Assembly: GCA_003507115.1 (NCBI GenBank)
Contig: DNWN01000021.1
Coordinates: forward strand, 1-16,189
Length of the DNA stretch: 16,189 bases
From: Cryomorphaceae bacterium
GTDB taxonomy: Bacteria; Bacteroidota; Bacteroidia; Flavobacteriales; Schleiferiaceae
Direction: 5' to 3'
This document shows positions 1 to 7,413 of the stretch, piece after piece (position 1 is the first letter of the stretch; each line of letters opens with the position of its first letter). Under the pieces are notes generated by a model. The model saw nothing but the letters and a program-made list of their open reading frames with translations, had not been told where the DNA came from and did no database searches. The position numbers and the translations under genes are program-made.

Positions 1-17
1 GAGGAGACCCCTAATGC

Positions 18-1247
18 ATGAGCTCCCTTGCGGGTAAGCACGTTCTGATAGGGATTACAGGAGGCATTGCCGCCTATAAGCTTCCGTTTCTTGTTCGCCT
101 TTTGCGCGCTCAAGAAGCGGAAGTTCGCATTTTGATGACCCCCGCTGCCGAGGATTTCGTCACGCCACTGACCCTCGCGGCACTGAGCGGTCAACCCGTG
201 CATCATCATTTGGTGGAGCGCCTTCCGGGCCAAACATCGTGGAATAATCATGTCGCACACGCGGAATGGGCGGATGTGTACATCCTTGCCCCGGCCACTG
301 CGAATACGTTGGCCAAGGCAGTTCAAGGCCTATGTGACAACCTGGTCATGGCTACCTATCTGAGTGCCAAATGTCCCATTATTTGGGCTCCCGCGATGGA
401 TTTGGACATGTATGCCCACCCGTCGACGCAACAAAACATTGGCACACTAAAGGCATGGGGACAACATGTTTTGCCTTCGCCCGCCGGTCCTTTGGCCTCG
501 GGGCTGTCCGGTGCCGGTCGCATGGCTGAACCAGAAACGATTCTTCATGCAGCACTTCGTACCCTGGGGACTCGCCCTTTTTGGCAGGGGAAAAGGGTGC
601 TACTCACATCAGGACCCACGGAGGAAGCCGTAGACGATGTTCGTTATGTAACGAATGGAAGCTCGGGGCGAATGGGCGATGGTCTGGCGAGGGCCTTCAG
701 CGCGGCAGGGGCCGATCTTCATTGGGTCCATGGTCCTTCTCATGTCCAGACACCGGACCTTCCCGGCGCAACCTATTATCCTGTTCGGAGTGCGGAAGAA
801 ATGTGGACGGCAGTGAAGGATATGCAGGTTGATTTTGATCTCTGTATTTGTGCCGCCGCGGTGGCAGATTTTCGTCCTTCGAAGCGCCACGTGGGCAAGC
901 GGAAAAAAGCGGCGGGCATGCCCTCCACCGAATGGGTAGAGAATCCAGACATATTGGCCCGATTAGGCGAAGCGAAAAAGTCAGATCCTTCCAAGCTCCA
1001 CCAACGCATCATTGGGTTTGCCCTGGAAGCGGAATGGAATGAGGCCGAAGCGTTGCGTAAAGCGCAGGACAAACATGCAGACCTCATCGTGCTGAACCAG
1101 GTAGGCGATCCGCAAGGCGGCATGCATACGGAAACCAACCGAATCGCGTTAGTTTCGCACAGCGGCGTGGAGGAATGGCCCGTGGCGTCCAAAGAAGCGC
1201 TGGGGGAATCCTTGGTGCGCTGGATTGAAACACATTGGAGTCTATGA
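18..1247 (+). CDS. coaBC: Bifunctional phosphopantothenoylcysteine decarboxylase / phosphopantothenate-cysteine ligase
   Basis: This 409-aa protein should carry out two successive steps of coenzyme A synthesis: joining cysteine to 4'-phosphopantothenate (CoaB) and decarboxylating the product to 4'-phosphopantetheine (CoaC, FMN-dependent). The CoaC half (about 1-180) begins with the flavoprotein motif GITGGIAAYK (12-21), has the probable active-site His78 in NHVAHAEWAD, and PAMDLDMY at 125-132. The CoaB half (about 190-409) shows TSGPTEEAVDDVRYVTNGSSGRMG (written here as TSGPTEE 197-203 and YVTNGSSGRMG 210-220), the KRKK block at 294-297, ENPDIL 308-313, GFALEAE 333-339 and DLIVLN 355-360. Two residues usually considered catalytic in the CoaC half differ from E. 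coli: Asn to Asp at 128 and Cys to Ser at 161. Length is normal. ATG 18 is preceded by GGAGA at 3-7 and overlaps a possible upstream stop (TGA 19-21), which suggests an operon continuing from the left. The last bases overlap the porD start. Confidence 0.96.
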   Translation: MSSLAGKHVLIGITGGIAAYKLPFLVRLLRAQEAEVRILMTPAAEDFVTPLTLAALSGQPVHHHLVERLPGQTSWNNHVAHAEWADVYILAPATANTLAKAVQGLCDNLVMATYLSAKCPIIWAPAMDLDMYAHPSTQQNIGTLKAWGQHVLPSPAGPLASGLSGAGRMAEPETILHAALRTLGTRPFWQGKRVLLTSGPTEEAVDDVRYVTNGSSGRMGDGLARAFSAAGADLHWVHGPSHVQTPDLPGATYYPVRSAEEMWTAVKDMQVDFDLCICAAAVADFRPSKRHVGKRKKAAGMPSTEWVENPDILARLGEAKKSDPSKLHQRIIGFALEAEWNEAEALRKAQDKHADLIVLNQVGDPQGGMHTETNRIALVSHSGVEEWPVASKEALGESLVRWIETHWSL

Positions 1248-2143
1248 GAAATTTGGTCGTTTGGGTAGGGCTTTTCCTGAGTGTGACTCTGAGTGGGCAA
1301 GAATTCTTGGTTGATGTCAAGGTGCAGGCCCCCAAGGTGCAAACCAACGATCGCCAAGTGTTTACCAACCTAGAGACGGCGCTTCGGAACTTCATTAACC
1401 AACAAGCGTGGACTCAGGTCTCCTTTGAGGACAAAGAGAAAATTCGCGGATCGATCGTCATCACGATTAATGACTACGATCAGGGAACCGGGTTGATGGC
1501 AGGTAATCTTCAGTGTCAGTTCGCCCGCCCAGTCTACATGACGGATTATCAGTCCCCTACATTGACTTTTTTGGACGGGGATGTCAGTTTTACCTACCGC
1601 AGTAATGAGGTCCTAGACTTCAACCCTGGTCGTCATGGAAACAATCTTACGGCGGTTACCGCCTTTTACTGCTACATCGCTTTGGGCTTGGATGCCGCGT
1701 CTTTTAGCACCCAACAAACCAATTACTTGACGCAAGCCCAAATTGTGGCGGCCAATGCTGCCTCAGCCGGGGCGGGTGGGGGCTGGGATCGATTCACCTC
1801 GAGCCGCAACCGATTTTGGTTGATTGAAGACTTAATGAATCCGGCCAATGCAGAATTCCTCACGGCTTGGTATGATTACCACCGAAAAGGGATGGATCGC
1901 ATGCACGACCCGAAGCAGCAAATGGCCGCCAAAGAAGCAATCGCCACGGCAGTGCTTTCCTTGCAGGCAATTCACACCCGTCAGCCCAATATTTTTCTTT
2001 TGCGTTGGTTTTTTGACACAAAATCGGATGAGATTCAGCAAGTTTATGGGGATGGTCCGCGTTTCCAAAACGATGAACTAATCAAGTCCCTTAAAACCAT
2101 GGATGCGTCGAATGCATCTAAGTATTTAAACATGGGGCGCTAA
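1244..2143 (+). CDS. porD: DUF4835 family protein, PorD-like type IX secretion component
   Basis: About 299 aa. The pattern matches the Bacteroidota-specific DUF4835/PorD family: a mature region starting near QEFLVDVKVQAPKVQ, then QVFTNLETALRNFIN, the stretch FNPGRHGNNLTAVTAFYCYI and GLDAASFS, NRFWLIEDLMNP and WYDYHRKGMDRM, and a C-terminal FFDTKSDEI. PorD has been linked to type IX secretion and gliding in Porphyromonas; its biochemical role is unclear. The N-terminus (MRN followed by a hydrophobic run and a cut near LSGQ) looks like a Sec signal peptide, so a periplasmic location is likely. I chose ATG 1244, which overlaps the coaBC stop as ATGA, with GGAG at 1237-1240. A TTG at 1235 is in frame but would put acidic residues before the signal peptide. 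Being placed between coaBC and recN is, as far as I recall, typical of this phylum. Confidence 0.87.
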   Translation: MRNLVVWVGLFLSVTLSGQEFLVDVKVQAPKVQTNDRQVFTNLETALRNFINQQAWTQVSFEDKEKIRGSIVITINDYDQGTGLMAGNLQCQFARPVYMTDYQSPTLTFLDGDVSFTYRSNEVLDFNPGRHGNNLTAVTAFYCYIALGLDAASFSTQQTNYLTQAQIVAANAASAGAGGGWDRFTSSRNRFWLIEDLMNPANAEFLTAWYDYHRKGMDRMHDPKQQMAAKEAIATAVLSLQAIHTRQPNIFLLRWFFDTKSDEIQQVYGDGPRFQNDELIKSLKTMDASNASKYLNMGR

Positions 2144-2171
2144 GTCGCTTTGATGTAATTTTCGGGTCGCT

Positions 2172-3821
2172 ATGCTCTGCGCCCTCCGTATCCAAAACTT
2201 TGCCCTGATCCACGAACTTAATATCGTGGTAGAACCCGGATTCACCGTGTTAACTGGCGAGACAGGAGCAGGAAAATCAATTCTTTTGGGGGCCCTTCAA
2301 TTGGCCTTAGGTGGCCGCGCAGATGTTCAGTCCTTGGCCTTGGACGGTGAGAAATGTGTCGTAGAGGCGGATTTTCGCCTGAATCCCGACCCGTGGGCAG
2401 CACGCTTGGAATCCGTTGATCTCGATTTTTCTGTGATTACCACGCTGCGACGAGAAATTTCGGCAGCGGGTAAGTCCCGGGCCTTTATCAATGATACGCC
2501 GGTCCGATTGGAGGTGCTTCATGAGATTTCGGGGCAATTAATTGATATTCATAGTCAGAGGGATAGTGCATTCTTGTCTCAACCTTCTTTTGTCGCGGAA
2601 TTTTTAGATGCCTATGCGGGGCTAGACCCGTTCGTGGCATCCTATCAATCTGCCTTGCAGGAAGCCAAACAAGCGGAGCGGGAACTAGCAGAACTGCAAT
2701 CCGGCCTGGGAGCTTCATTTGACCCTGAATACACGCAATTTATTCTCAACGAGCTTCAAGTGGCTCGGTTGACGGAGAACGAGGAGGAAGACCTGAGAGA
2801 AGAATTGCGGTGGCTTTCTAATATGGAATCGATCCAAGTCCTCTACGCGGAGGCGAGAGCATGTCTTGAAGAGACATCCGGTGCCCTGGAGCAGTTGGGA
2901 TTGTTGAAGACATCCCTCGATCGCCTGGCCCGACTATCTGATCACTTTGAGCAGGCGAAGGAATTGGCGACTTCACTGGATCAGACTGCCCAGGAAGTTC
3001 TCCTCGAGTTGGAGCACCAAGCGGACCGCCTTGAATTGAATCCTCAACGATTGAGCGAGGTGGAAGCGCGACTTGGGCTCATTGACCAACTTCAGCGCAA
3101 ACATCGCGTGGGTACAATACGTGAACTACTTGAGCTCGGGAGAGTTTGGGAGGAGCAATTAGAACGCCACGCCGAGGCGGATACTTATCGGGAAGCCGCC
3201 GAGCGACGAATGACAAAGAGTCAATCTGAAGTAGAAGAAAAAGCAAAGGCACTGCACGAGGCCCGTTGGAAAGAAGTTCCGGGAGTTCTCGCGGCCTTGC
3301 ATGCTACCTTGACGGAAGTCAACATGTCGGAGGCGAGAATAGATGTTCGACCTGAACCCTTGGCGGCCTGCACCCAATATGGTGCATATCGGTATGACCT
3401 CTACTTTACAGCCAATCCTGGAGCGGCACCGATGCCTGTTCATAAGGTGGCCAGTGGGGGCGAACGAAATCGGCTTATGCTGGCCCTAAAAGCACTCTTT
3501 GCCCAAGGGCGCGGATTGCAGACTATTCTGTTGGATGAGATTGATTCGGGCGTTTCGGGCGGAACAGCGGCTCGGGTCGCGGACCTCTTCCGCCGTATGG
3601 CCAAGGATGTGCAGCTCATAGCTATTAGCCATTTGCCTCAGGTTGCCGGGGCGGGAACGCACCATTGGCGCGTCGAAAAGTGGGTAGAGGACGGACAAAC
3701 CCACACGGGATTGACCATCTTAGATGCCGTTGCTCGGGAAGAAGAAATCGCCCGACTCCTCGCCGGGGAAGAAATAACGGACACTGCGCGCGCTCAAGCG
3801 CGGAGCCTTTTGTTTTCCTAA
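2172..3821 (+). CDS. recN: DNA repair protein RecN (SMC-like ATPase)
   Basis: This 549-aa SMC-family ATPase acts in recombinational repair of double-strand breaks by binding and bridging DNA. The N-terminal ATPase half has MLCALRIQNFALIHELNI, the usual RecN opening, and the Walker A motif GETGAGKS at 29-36. A long charged, Glu/Leu/Ala-rich region from about 150 to 360 should form the antiparallel coiled coil. The C-terminal half carries the ABC signature VASGGERNRLMLALKAL (S428-G-G-E431), Walker B ILLDEIDSG (452-460) and the conserved AISHLPQVAG after it. Length is normal for the family (550-570 aa) and the gene appears intact. It follows porD by 28 bases on the same strand, so it probably shares the coaBC-porD transcript. 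No LexA-type operator is visible in front of it. Confidence 0.96.
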   Translation: MLCALRIQNFALIHELNIVVEPGFTVLTGETGAGKSILLGALQLALGGRADVQSLALDGEKCVVEADFRLNPDPWAARLESVDLDFSVITTLRREISAAGKSRAFINDTPVRLEVLHEISGQLIDIHSQRDSAFLSQPSFVAEFLDAYAGLDPFVASYQSALQEAKQAERELAELQSGLGASFDPEYTQFILNELQVARLTENEEEDLREELRWLSNMESIQVLYAEARACLEETSGALEQLGLLKTSLDRLARLSDHFEQAKELATSLDQTAQEVLLELEHQADRLELNPQRLSEVEARLGLIDQLQRKHRVGTIRELLELGRVWEEQLERHAEADTYREAAERRMTKSQSEVEEKAKALHEARWKEVPGVLAALHATLTEVNMSEARIDVRPEPLAACTQYGAYRYDLYFTANPGAAPMPVHKVASGGERNRLMLALKALFAQGRGLQTILLDEIDSGVSGGTAARVADLFRRMAKDVQLIAISHLPQVAGAGTHHWRVEKWVEDGQTHTGLTILDAVAREEEIARLLAGEEITDTARAQARSLLFS

Positions 3822-3850
3822 CCGATATTTGCACAACTTAAACACGAGAC

Positions 3851-4669
3851 ATGAATCAATTACTAGCAGGTAAAAAGGGCATCATCTTTGGCGCCTTGAA
3901 CAGTGAATCCATTGCTTGGAAAGTGGCCGAATTCTGCCATGCGCAGGGCGCTCAGATTGTTTTGACCAATGCACCCATGGCCATGCGCATGGGCGAAATC
4001 AACCAACTAGCCGAAGCCATTGCTGCGCCGGTCATTGGGGCAGATGCCACCAGCTTGGAAGATTTGAATAATCTTTTGGACCAATCTGTCGAACACTTTG
4101 GCGGCAAGATTGATTTTATTCTGCATAGCATTGGCATGAGTGTCAACGTGCGCAAGAACCGTCCTTACACGGATTTGAATTACGATTTCTTGCACAAGGG
4201 CTGGGACGTATCTGCGGTCAGCTTCCACAAGTTGCTGCAAACAGCCTATCAAAAAGACTGCATCAATGATTGGGGCTCTGTCCTCGCATTGAGCTACATG
4301 GCGGCCCAGCGTTCTTTCCCTGACTACAATGACATGGCGGAAAACAAAGCCTACCTGGAGTCCATCGCGCGCAGCTTTGGCTACCATTACGGCATCAAGC
4401 GCAAAGTGCGTGTCAATACGATTTCGCAGTCTCCCACCTTGACCACGGCTGGAAGCGGGGTCAAAGGCTTCATGGGATTCTTGAATTTTGCGGAAAAAAT
4501 GAGTCCCTTGGGCAACGCGACGGCCGAGGATTGCGCCAACTATTGTGTGGCCATGTTCTCAGACCTGACCAAACGCGTGACGATGCAGAATCTCTACAAC
4601 GATGGAGGCTTCAGTATGATGGGCGTGAGCCAAGAAGTGCTCGACCGCTACCTCGACGCCGAAGAATAA
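3851..4669 (+). CDS. fabI: Enoyl-[acyl-carrier-protein] reductase (NADH), FabI
   Basis: This 272-aa short-chain-dehydrogenase-fold enzyme catalyses the last reduction of each fatty acid elongation cycle, turning trans-2-enoyl-ACP into acyl-ACP with NAD(P)H. It is the target of triclosan and isoniazid-type inhibitors. The N-terminal nucleotide-binding stretch KKGIIFGALNSESIAW (8-23) is FabI-like rather than classical SDR. HSIGMS (92-97) follows the core beta strand. The catalytic pair is Tyr159 and Lys166 (Y-x6-K in DYNDMAENKA), with the extra FabI tyrosine at 149 in LALSYMAA. VRVNTISQSPTLTTAGSG (187-204) forms the start of the substrate loop; FabI of E. coli has ISAGPIRT at the equivalent place. 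The gene lies 29 bases after recN and ends in a strong terminator, so it may be the last gene of the left transcription unit or have its own promoter in the short gap. No clear promoter was seen there. Confidence 0.95.
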   Translation: MNQLLAGKKGIIFGALNSESIAWKVAEFCHAQGAQIVLTNAPMAMRMGEINQLAEAIAAPVIGADATSLEDLNNLLDQSVEHFGGKIDFILHSIGMSVNVRKNRPYTDLNYDFLHKGWDVSAVSFHKLLQTAYQKDCINDWGSVLALSYMAAQRSFPDYNDMAENKAYLESIARSFGYHYGIKRKVRVNTISQSPTLTTAGSGVKGFMGFLNFAEKMSPLGNATAEDCANYCVAMFSDLTKRVTMQNLYNDGGFSMMGVSQEVLDRYLDAEE

Positions 4670-4688
4670 TCGAAGTGTTCGATTCACG

Positions 4689-4720
4689 AAAAAGCCCGCG
4701 GATGTCCGCGGGCTTTTTTT
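4689..4720. terminator. Bidirectional rho-independent terminator between fabI and prfC
   Basis: GCCCGCGGA (4694-4702) pairs perfectly with TCCGCGGGC (4705-4713). An A5 run lies on the left (4689-4693) and a T7 run on the right (4714-4720), so the hairpin has a U tract when read from either strand. It sits between the convergent genes fabI (+) and prfC (-), which is where a shared terminator is expected. Confidence 0.93.
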
Positions 4721-4738
4721 GTGGGGGAAATGGGTCGG

Positions 4739-6319
4739 TTAAAATTCGGACTTGGCGTGGAAGCGCAGCTTGTCAAATTTTTCCTGAGACATCTGCAGGC
4801 TAAAGGCCGAATCCGCAAGAAATACGAGGCGGCCGTATTTGTCTTCTGCCAGGTAGCGCGTCTTGAATTTCTTAAACTCCTCGAGTTGCGCCGGGTCCTC
4901 CGACTCAATCCACATGGCTTTGTAGGCCTGGAATGGCTCGTAGGCACACTTGGCTCCGTATTCATGTTCGAGGCGGTACTGGATTACCTCATACTGGAGG
5001 GCGCCCACGGTTCCAATGATCTTTCGGCCATTGCTAATCAACGTGAAGAGCTGGGCGACGCCTTCATCCATTAGTTGGTCGACACCTTTCGCTAACTGCT
5101 TGGATTTAAGTGGATCGGCATTATTGATGAAGCGGAAATGCTCAGGAGAGAACGAAGGGATGCCCGTAAAGTGTAAGGATTCTCCGCCGGTCAAGGAATC
5201 GCCAATCCGGAAACTTCCCGTGTCAGGCAGGCCGACGATGTCGCCCGGCACGGCATAGTCTACGACTTCCTTCTTGCTCGCCAAGAAGGTCATGGGGGAG
5301 CTAAACTTTAAATTCTTCCCCTCGCGCACATGCAGGTAGTTGGTGTTTCGCTCAAACAGTCCCGATACGATCTTGACGAAGGCGATACGGCTCCGGTGGT
5401 TCGGGTCGATGTTGGCGTGGATTTTAAACACAAAACCAGAGAATTGGGACTCCTCGGGGAGTACTTCGCGTTCTGCCGCTTTTTTGGGTTGGGGACTAGG
5501 TGCGATGTCCACGAAGCAATCCAGGAGTTCTTTTACCCCGAAGTTGTTCAAGGCGGATCCGAAGAATACGGGGCAAAGTTCACCGCGTAAATAGGCCTCT
5601 CGGTCAAACTCGGGGTACACCCCTTGGATCAATTCAATTTCTTCGCGCAAGGTGTCTGCGGCGTCCTGACCAATCCGACGGTCGAGCTCCGGATCTTGTA
5701 AGTCCTTGAAGGCCATGGAGCGGGCAATCTTTTGCTTGGACTGCTCTTCATAGAGTAGGAGGGACGGGTCCCAAATGTTGTAGACACCTTGGAAACGCGC
5801 CCCCATGCCAACGGGCCAGGATAAAGGGCAAAGGCGCAGGCCAAGCTTTCCTTCGATTTCGTCTAAGAGATCAAAGCCATCCCGCCCTTCGCGGTCTAGT
5901 TTGTTGATAAACACCATGATGGGGGTGGCCCGCATGCGGCATACCTCCACGAGTTTTTCTGTTTGGGTTTCGACCCCTTTGGCCACGTCGACGACGACTA
6001 TGGCCGAATCCACCGCAGTCAGTGTGCGAAAGGTGTCTTCCGCAAAGTCCTGGTGTCCGGGTGTATCCAAAATGTTGATGTGGCGATTCTTATACTCGAA
6101 GGCCATGACAGAGGTCGCCACGGAAATTCCCCGTTGCTTTTCAATTTCCATGAAGTCGGAGGTCGCCGTCTTCTTGATTTTATTGTTCTTAACGGCGCCC
6201 GCCTCTTGGATGGCTCCCCCAAAAAGAAGGAGCTTTTCCGTCAGCGTCGTTTTCCCTGCGTCAGGGTGGGAGACAATCCCAAAGGTTCGTCTGCGGGCAA
6301 TTTCGTCTAGAATTTTCAC
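4739..6319 (-). CDS. prfC: Peptide chain release factor 3 (RF3)
   Basis: This 526-aa translational GTPase removes RF1 and RF2 from the ribosome after peptide release. Visible GTPase motifs are G1 SHPDAGKTT (17-25), the switch I region with DFMEIEKQRGISVATSV (55-71), G3 DTPGHQDF (85-92) and G4 NKLD (139-142). PVFFGSALNNFGV and the later FSSPMTFLA and GIPSFSPEHFRFI are RF3-specific and separate it from EF-G. The protein ends in AKSEF, as expected for the family, and is full length. The start is GTG at 6319: the reading frame meets a stop upstream with no ATG, and MKILDEIARRRTFGI aligns with the usual RF3 N-terminus. No Shine-Dalgarno sequence is evident. A TACCTTTG promoter element lies 19 bases upstream on the same strand. 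The gene is transcribed alone, convergent with fabI and divergent from the photoreceptor-type regulator. Confidence 0.96.
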   Translation of the reverse strand: MKILDEIARRRTFGIVSHPDAGKTTLTEKLLLFGGAIQEAGAVKNNKIKKTATSDFMEIEKQRGISVATSVMAFEYKNRHINILDTPGHQDFAEDTFRTLTAVDSAIVVVDVAKGVETQTEKLVEVCRMRATPIMVFINKLDREGRDGFDLLDEIEGKLGLRLCPLSWPVGMGARFQGVYNIWDPSLLLYEEQSKQKIARSMAFKDLQDPELDRRIGQDAADTLREEIELIQGVYPEFDREAYLRGELCPVFFGSALNNFGVKELLDCFVDIAPSPQPKKAAEREVLPEESQFSGFVFKIHANIDPNHRSRIAFVKIVSGLFERNTNYLHVREGKNLKFSSPMTFLASKKEVVDYAVPGDIVGLPDTGSFRIGDSLTGGESLHFTGIPSFSPEHFRFINNADPLKSKQLAKGVDQLMDEGVAQLFTLISNGRKIIGTVGALQYEVIQYRLEHEYGAKCAYEPFQAYKAMWIESEDPAQLEEFKKFKTRYLAEDKYGRLVFLADSAFSLQMSQEKFDKLRFHAKSEF

Positions 6320-6338
6320 GGGGTCTTGTTTTCGCCTG

Positions 6339-6346
6339 CAAAGGTA
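6339..6346 (-). promoter_or_regulatory. Bacteroidota -7 promoter element of prfC (TACCTTTG)
   Basis: Read on the - strand this is TACCTTTG, an exact match to the Bacteroidota housekeeping -7 consensus TAnnTTTG, 19 bases before the prfC GTG. No convincing TTG lies at the expected distance upstream, so the promoter is supported by the -7 element and position only. Confidence 0.5.
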
Positions 6347-6393
6347 GGGTTTGTGTGCGTGAACCTTATGGCTAAACCTGTGTTATCGAACAG

Positions 6394-7299
6394 ATGGGAT
6401 CAACCTACAGCATCAAGGACTTGGAGCACCTGACGGGCATCAAGGCCCACACGCTCCGCATCTGGGAGCAACGGTATAATATTGTCATTCCTCAGAGGAC
6501 GGAGACCAACATCCGCTTCTACACGGATGATGATTTGAAAACACTCCTGAACGTAGCCGTTTTGATTCAAAAGGGCTGGCGCATCAGCAAGGTGGCGGAT
6601 TTGAGCCGATCAGAACTCAACAAACAGGTTTTGGACCTCGCGCTCAACGACGGGCACTACCCCAGCCAAATTGCTCGATTGCTTCAAGCCACCATTGATT
6701 TGGATGAACCCACCTTCACAGCCATTCTGGACGCCTGCATCCATGAAATGGGGGAGGACGAGACCTTCACCAAGATTGTTGGCGGATTTATCCACCAAGT
6801 GGGCGTGCTTTGGCAGACAGACGCCATTGGTGTAGCGCATGAGCACTTTGCGAGCAATCTGATTAAGCAGAAACTGTATAGTGCCCTAGACAGGCTTCCC
6901 GCTCGCGTGGCGACAGCAGAGAATCCGGGCTACCTTGTTTTCCTTGCAGATCAGGAAATGCACGAGCTCGGACTCTTGTATGTACACTACATCTTGAAAG
7001 CCCAAGGGCAATCTGTGGTGTACCTCGGTCAGAGCGTTCCACTGATTTTCTTAAAGCCGTTGCTTGAAGATGCGGGAAGATGGAAGGCGATTATCTCCAT
7101 ATGGACAACGCATCCTGACAATGACAATCGAGACGCCTACTGGACTCAACTCCAGGAGATGATTGGCGAAACGCCGTTTTGGGTGACAGGAATAGGAAGT
7201 CATGAGTGGGTCGGCAAAGGGGTCCGCCAGGATGCCATGGTGTACCCAAATCTTCAGACCCTGTCTGAGGCACTGAAAAGTCAGATTGTAATCAACTGA
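6394..7299 (+). CDS. MerR-family regulator with cobalamin-binding domain (LitR/CarH photoreceptor class)
   Basis: The 301-aa protein combines a MerR DNA-binding domain with a B12 module, the layout of the light-responsive repressors LitR and CarH, which use adenosylcobalamin as chromophore. Residues 5-45 form the winged helix-turn-helix (YSIKDLEHLTGIKAHTLRIW, then ...QRTETNIRFYTDDDL). Residues about 90-175 match the helical-bundle cap, with W140-x9-E150-H151 (the CarH W-x9-EH motif that contacts the 5'-deoxyadenosyl group). Residues about 178-300 are the Rossmann B12 domain, with E188-x-H190-x-x-G193 supplying the lower axial His, YLGQSVP (210-216) and VTGIG (264-268) in place of the usual GG. 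The residue after W140 is Gln, where I recall a His (H132) in Thermus CarH. It lies directly upstream of the carotenoid/photolyase cluster and probably represses it in the dark. Light sensing itself is inferred from family and context. Confidence 0.9.
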   Translation: MGSTYSIKDLEHLTGIKAHTLRIWEQRYNIVIPQRTETNIRFYTDDDLKTLLNVAVLIQKGWRISKVADLSRSELNKQVLDLALNDGHYPSQIARLLQATIDLDEPTFTAILDACIHEMGEDETFTKIVGGFIHQVGVLWQTDAIGVAHEHFASNLIKQKLYSALDRLPARVATAENPGYLVFLADQEMHELGLLYVHYILKAQGQSVVYLGQSVPLIFLKPLLEDAGRWKAIISIWTTHPDNDNRDAYWTQLQEMIGETPFWVTGIGSHEWVGKGVRQDAMVYPNLQTLSEALKSQIVIN

Positions 7300-7331
7300 T
7301 TTACAGAAGTTTAATAATATTGTTTATTTTA

Positions 7332-7351
7332 TTGTTGAAAATATTCAACAA
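7332..7351. promoter_or_regulatory. Perfect inverted repeat, candidate operator for the MerR/B12 regulator
   Basis: TTGTTGAA (7332-7339) and TTCAACAA (7344-7351) are exact reverse complements around AATA. The repeat ends five bases before the -33 element of the downstream promoter, a normal place for a repressor or MerR-type operator. The core TTGTT(T/G)A also appears nearby in the same orientation at 7320-7326 and 7357-7363 and inverted at 7399-7405. It is AT-rich and not followed by a T tract, so I do not read it as a terminator. Which protein binds is inference. Confidence 0.6.
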
Positions 7352-7356
7352 AGCTC

Positions 7357-7386
7357 TTGTTTGAGGCCGTAACCTGTTTAGCTTTG
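7357..7386 (+). promoter_or_regulatory. Bacteroidota housekeeping promoter for the sigma/crt/pterin/photolyase operon
   Basis: TTG at 7357-7359 is followed after exactly 19 bases by TAGCTTTG at 7379-7386, an exact TTG-N19-TAnnTTTG match. Transcription would begin around 7391-7394, giving a leader of about 20 bases before the sigma factor ATG at 7414. An imperfectly placed repeat, TGTTTA (7375-7380) and TAAACA (7399-7404), brackets the -7 element and presumed start site and could be a second regulator site. Confidence 0.72.
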
Positions 7387-7413
7387 ACATATAATCGTTA
7401 AACAAAAACGGAC

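Noticed and set aside
1..21. Possible end of an upstream gene (frame reading EETPNA then TGA at 19-21; another frame stops at TAA 12-14).
   Set aside because: Only a few codons are visible. In relatives rpoZ often precedes coaBC, but nothing here can prove identity or frame.
776..1357. 193-aa open frame on the - strand across coaBC and porD.
   Set aside because: It lies opposite two well-supported genes, has low-complexity composition and no recognisable motif; a shadow of codon bias.
3824..3831. GATATTTG in the recN-fabI gap as a promoter element for fabI.
   Set aside because: First base departs from TAnnTTTG and no TTG lies 19-21 bases upstream.
5805..6347. 180-aa open frame on the + strand opposite prfC.
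   Set aside because: Ser/Arg-rich antisense reading of the RF3 GTPase domain, whose motifs are all intact on the - strand.
6345..6353. TAGGGTTTG upstream of the MerR-type gene as its -7 element.
   Set aside because: One base too many between TA and TTTG, and the upstream TTG is at the wrong distance; too weak to list as a promoter.
7332..7351. Inverted repeat after the MerR gene considered as its terminator.
   Set aside because: Stem is AT-rich and is followed by AGCTC, not a T tract; position beside a promoter fits an operator better.
7384..7395. TTGACA followed directly by TATAAT, resembling E. coli sigma-70 boxes.
   Set aside because: The two hexamers touch, with no 17-base spacer, and neither has a partner at the correct distance. 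The Bacteroidota-type promoter overlapping them is a better fit.
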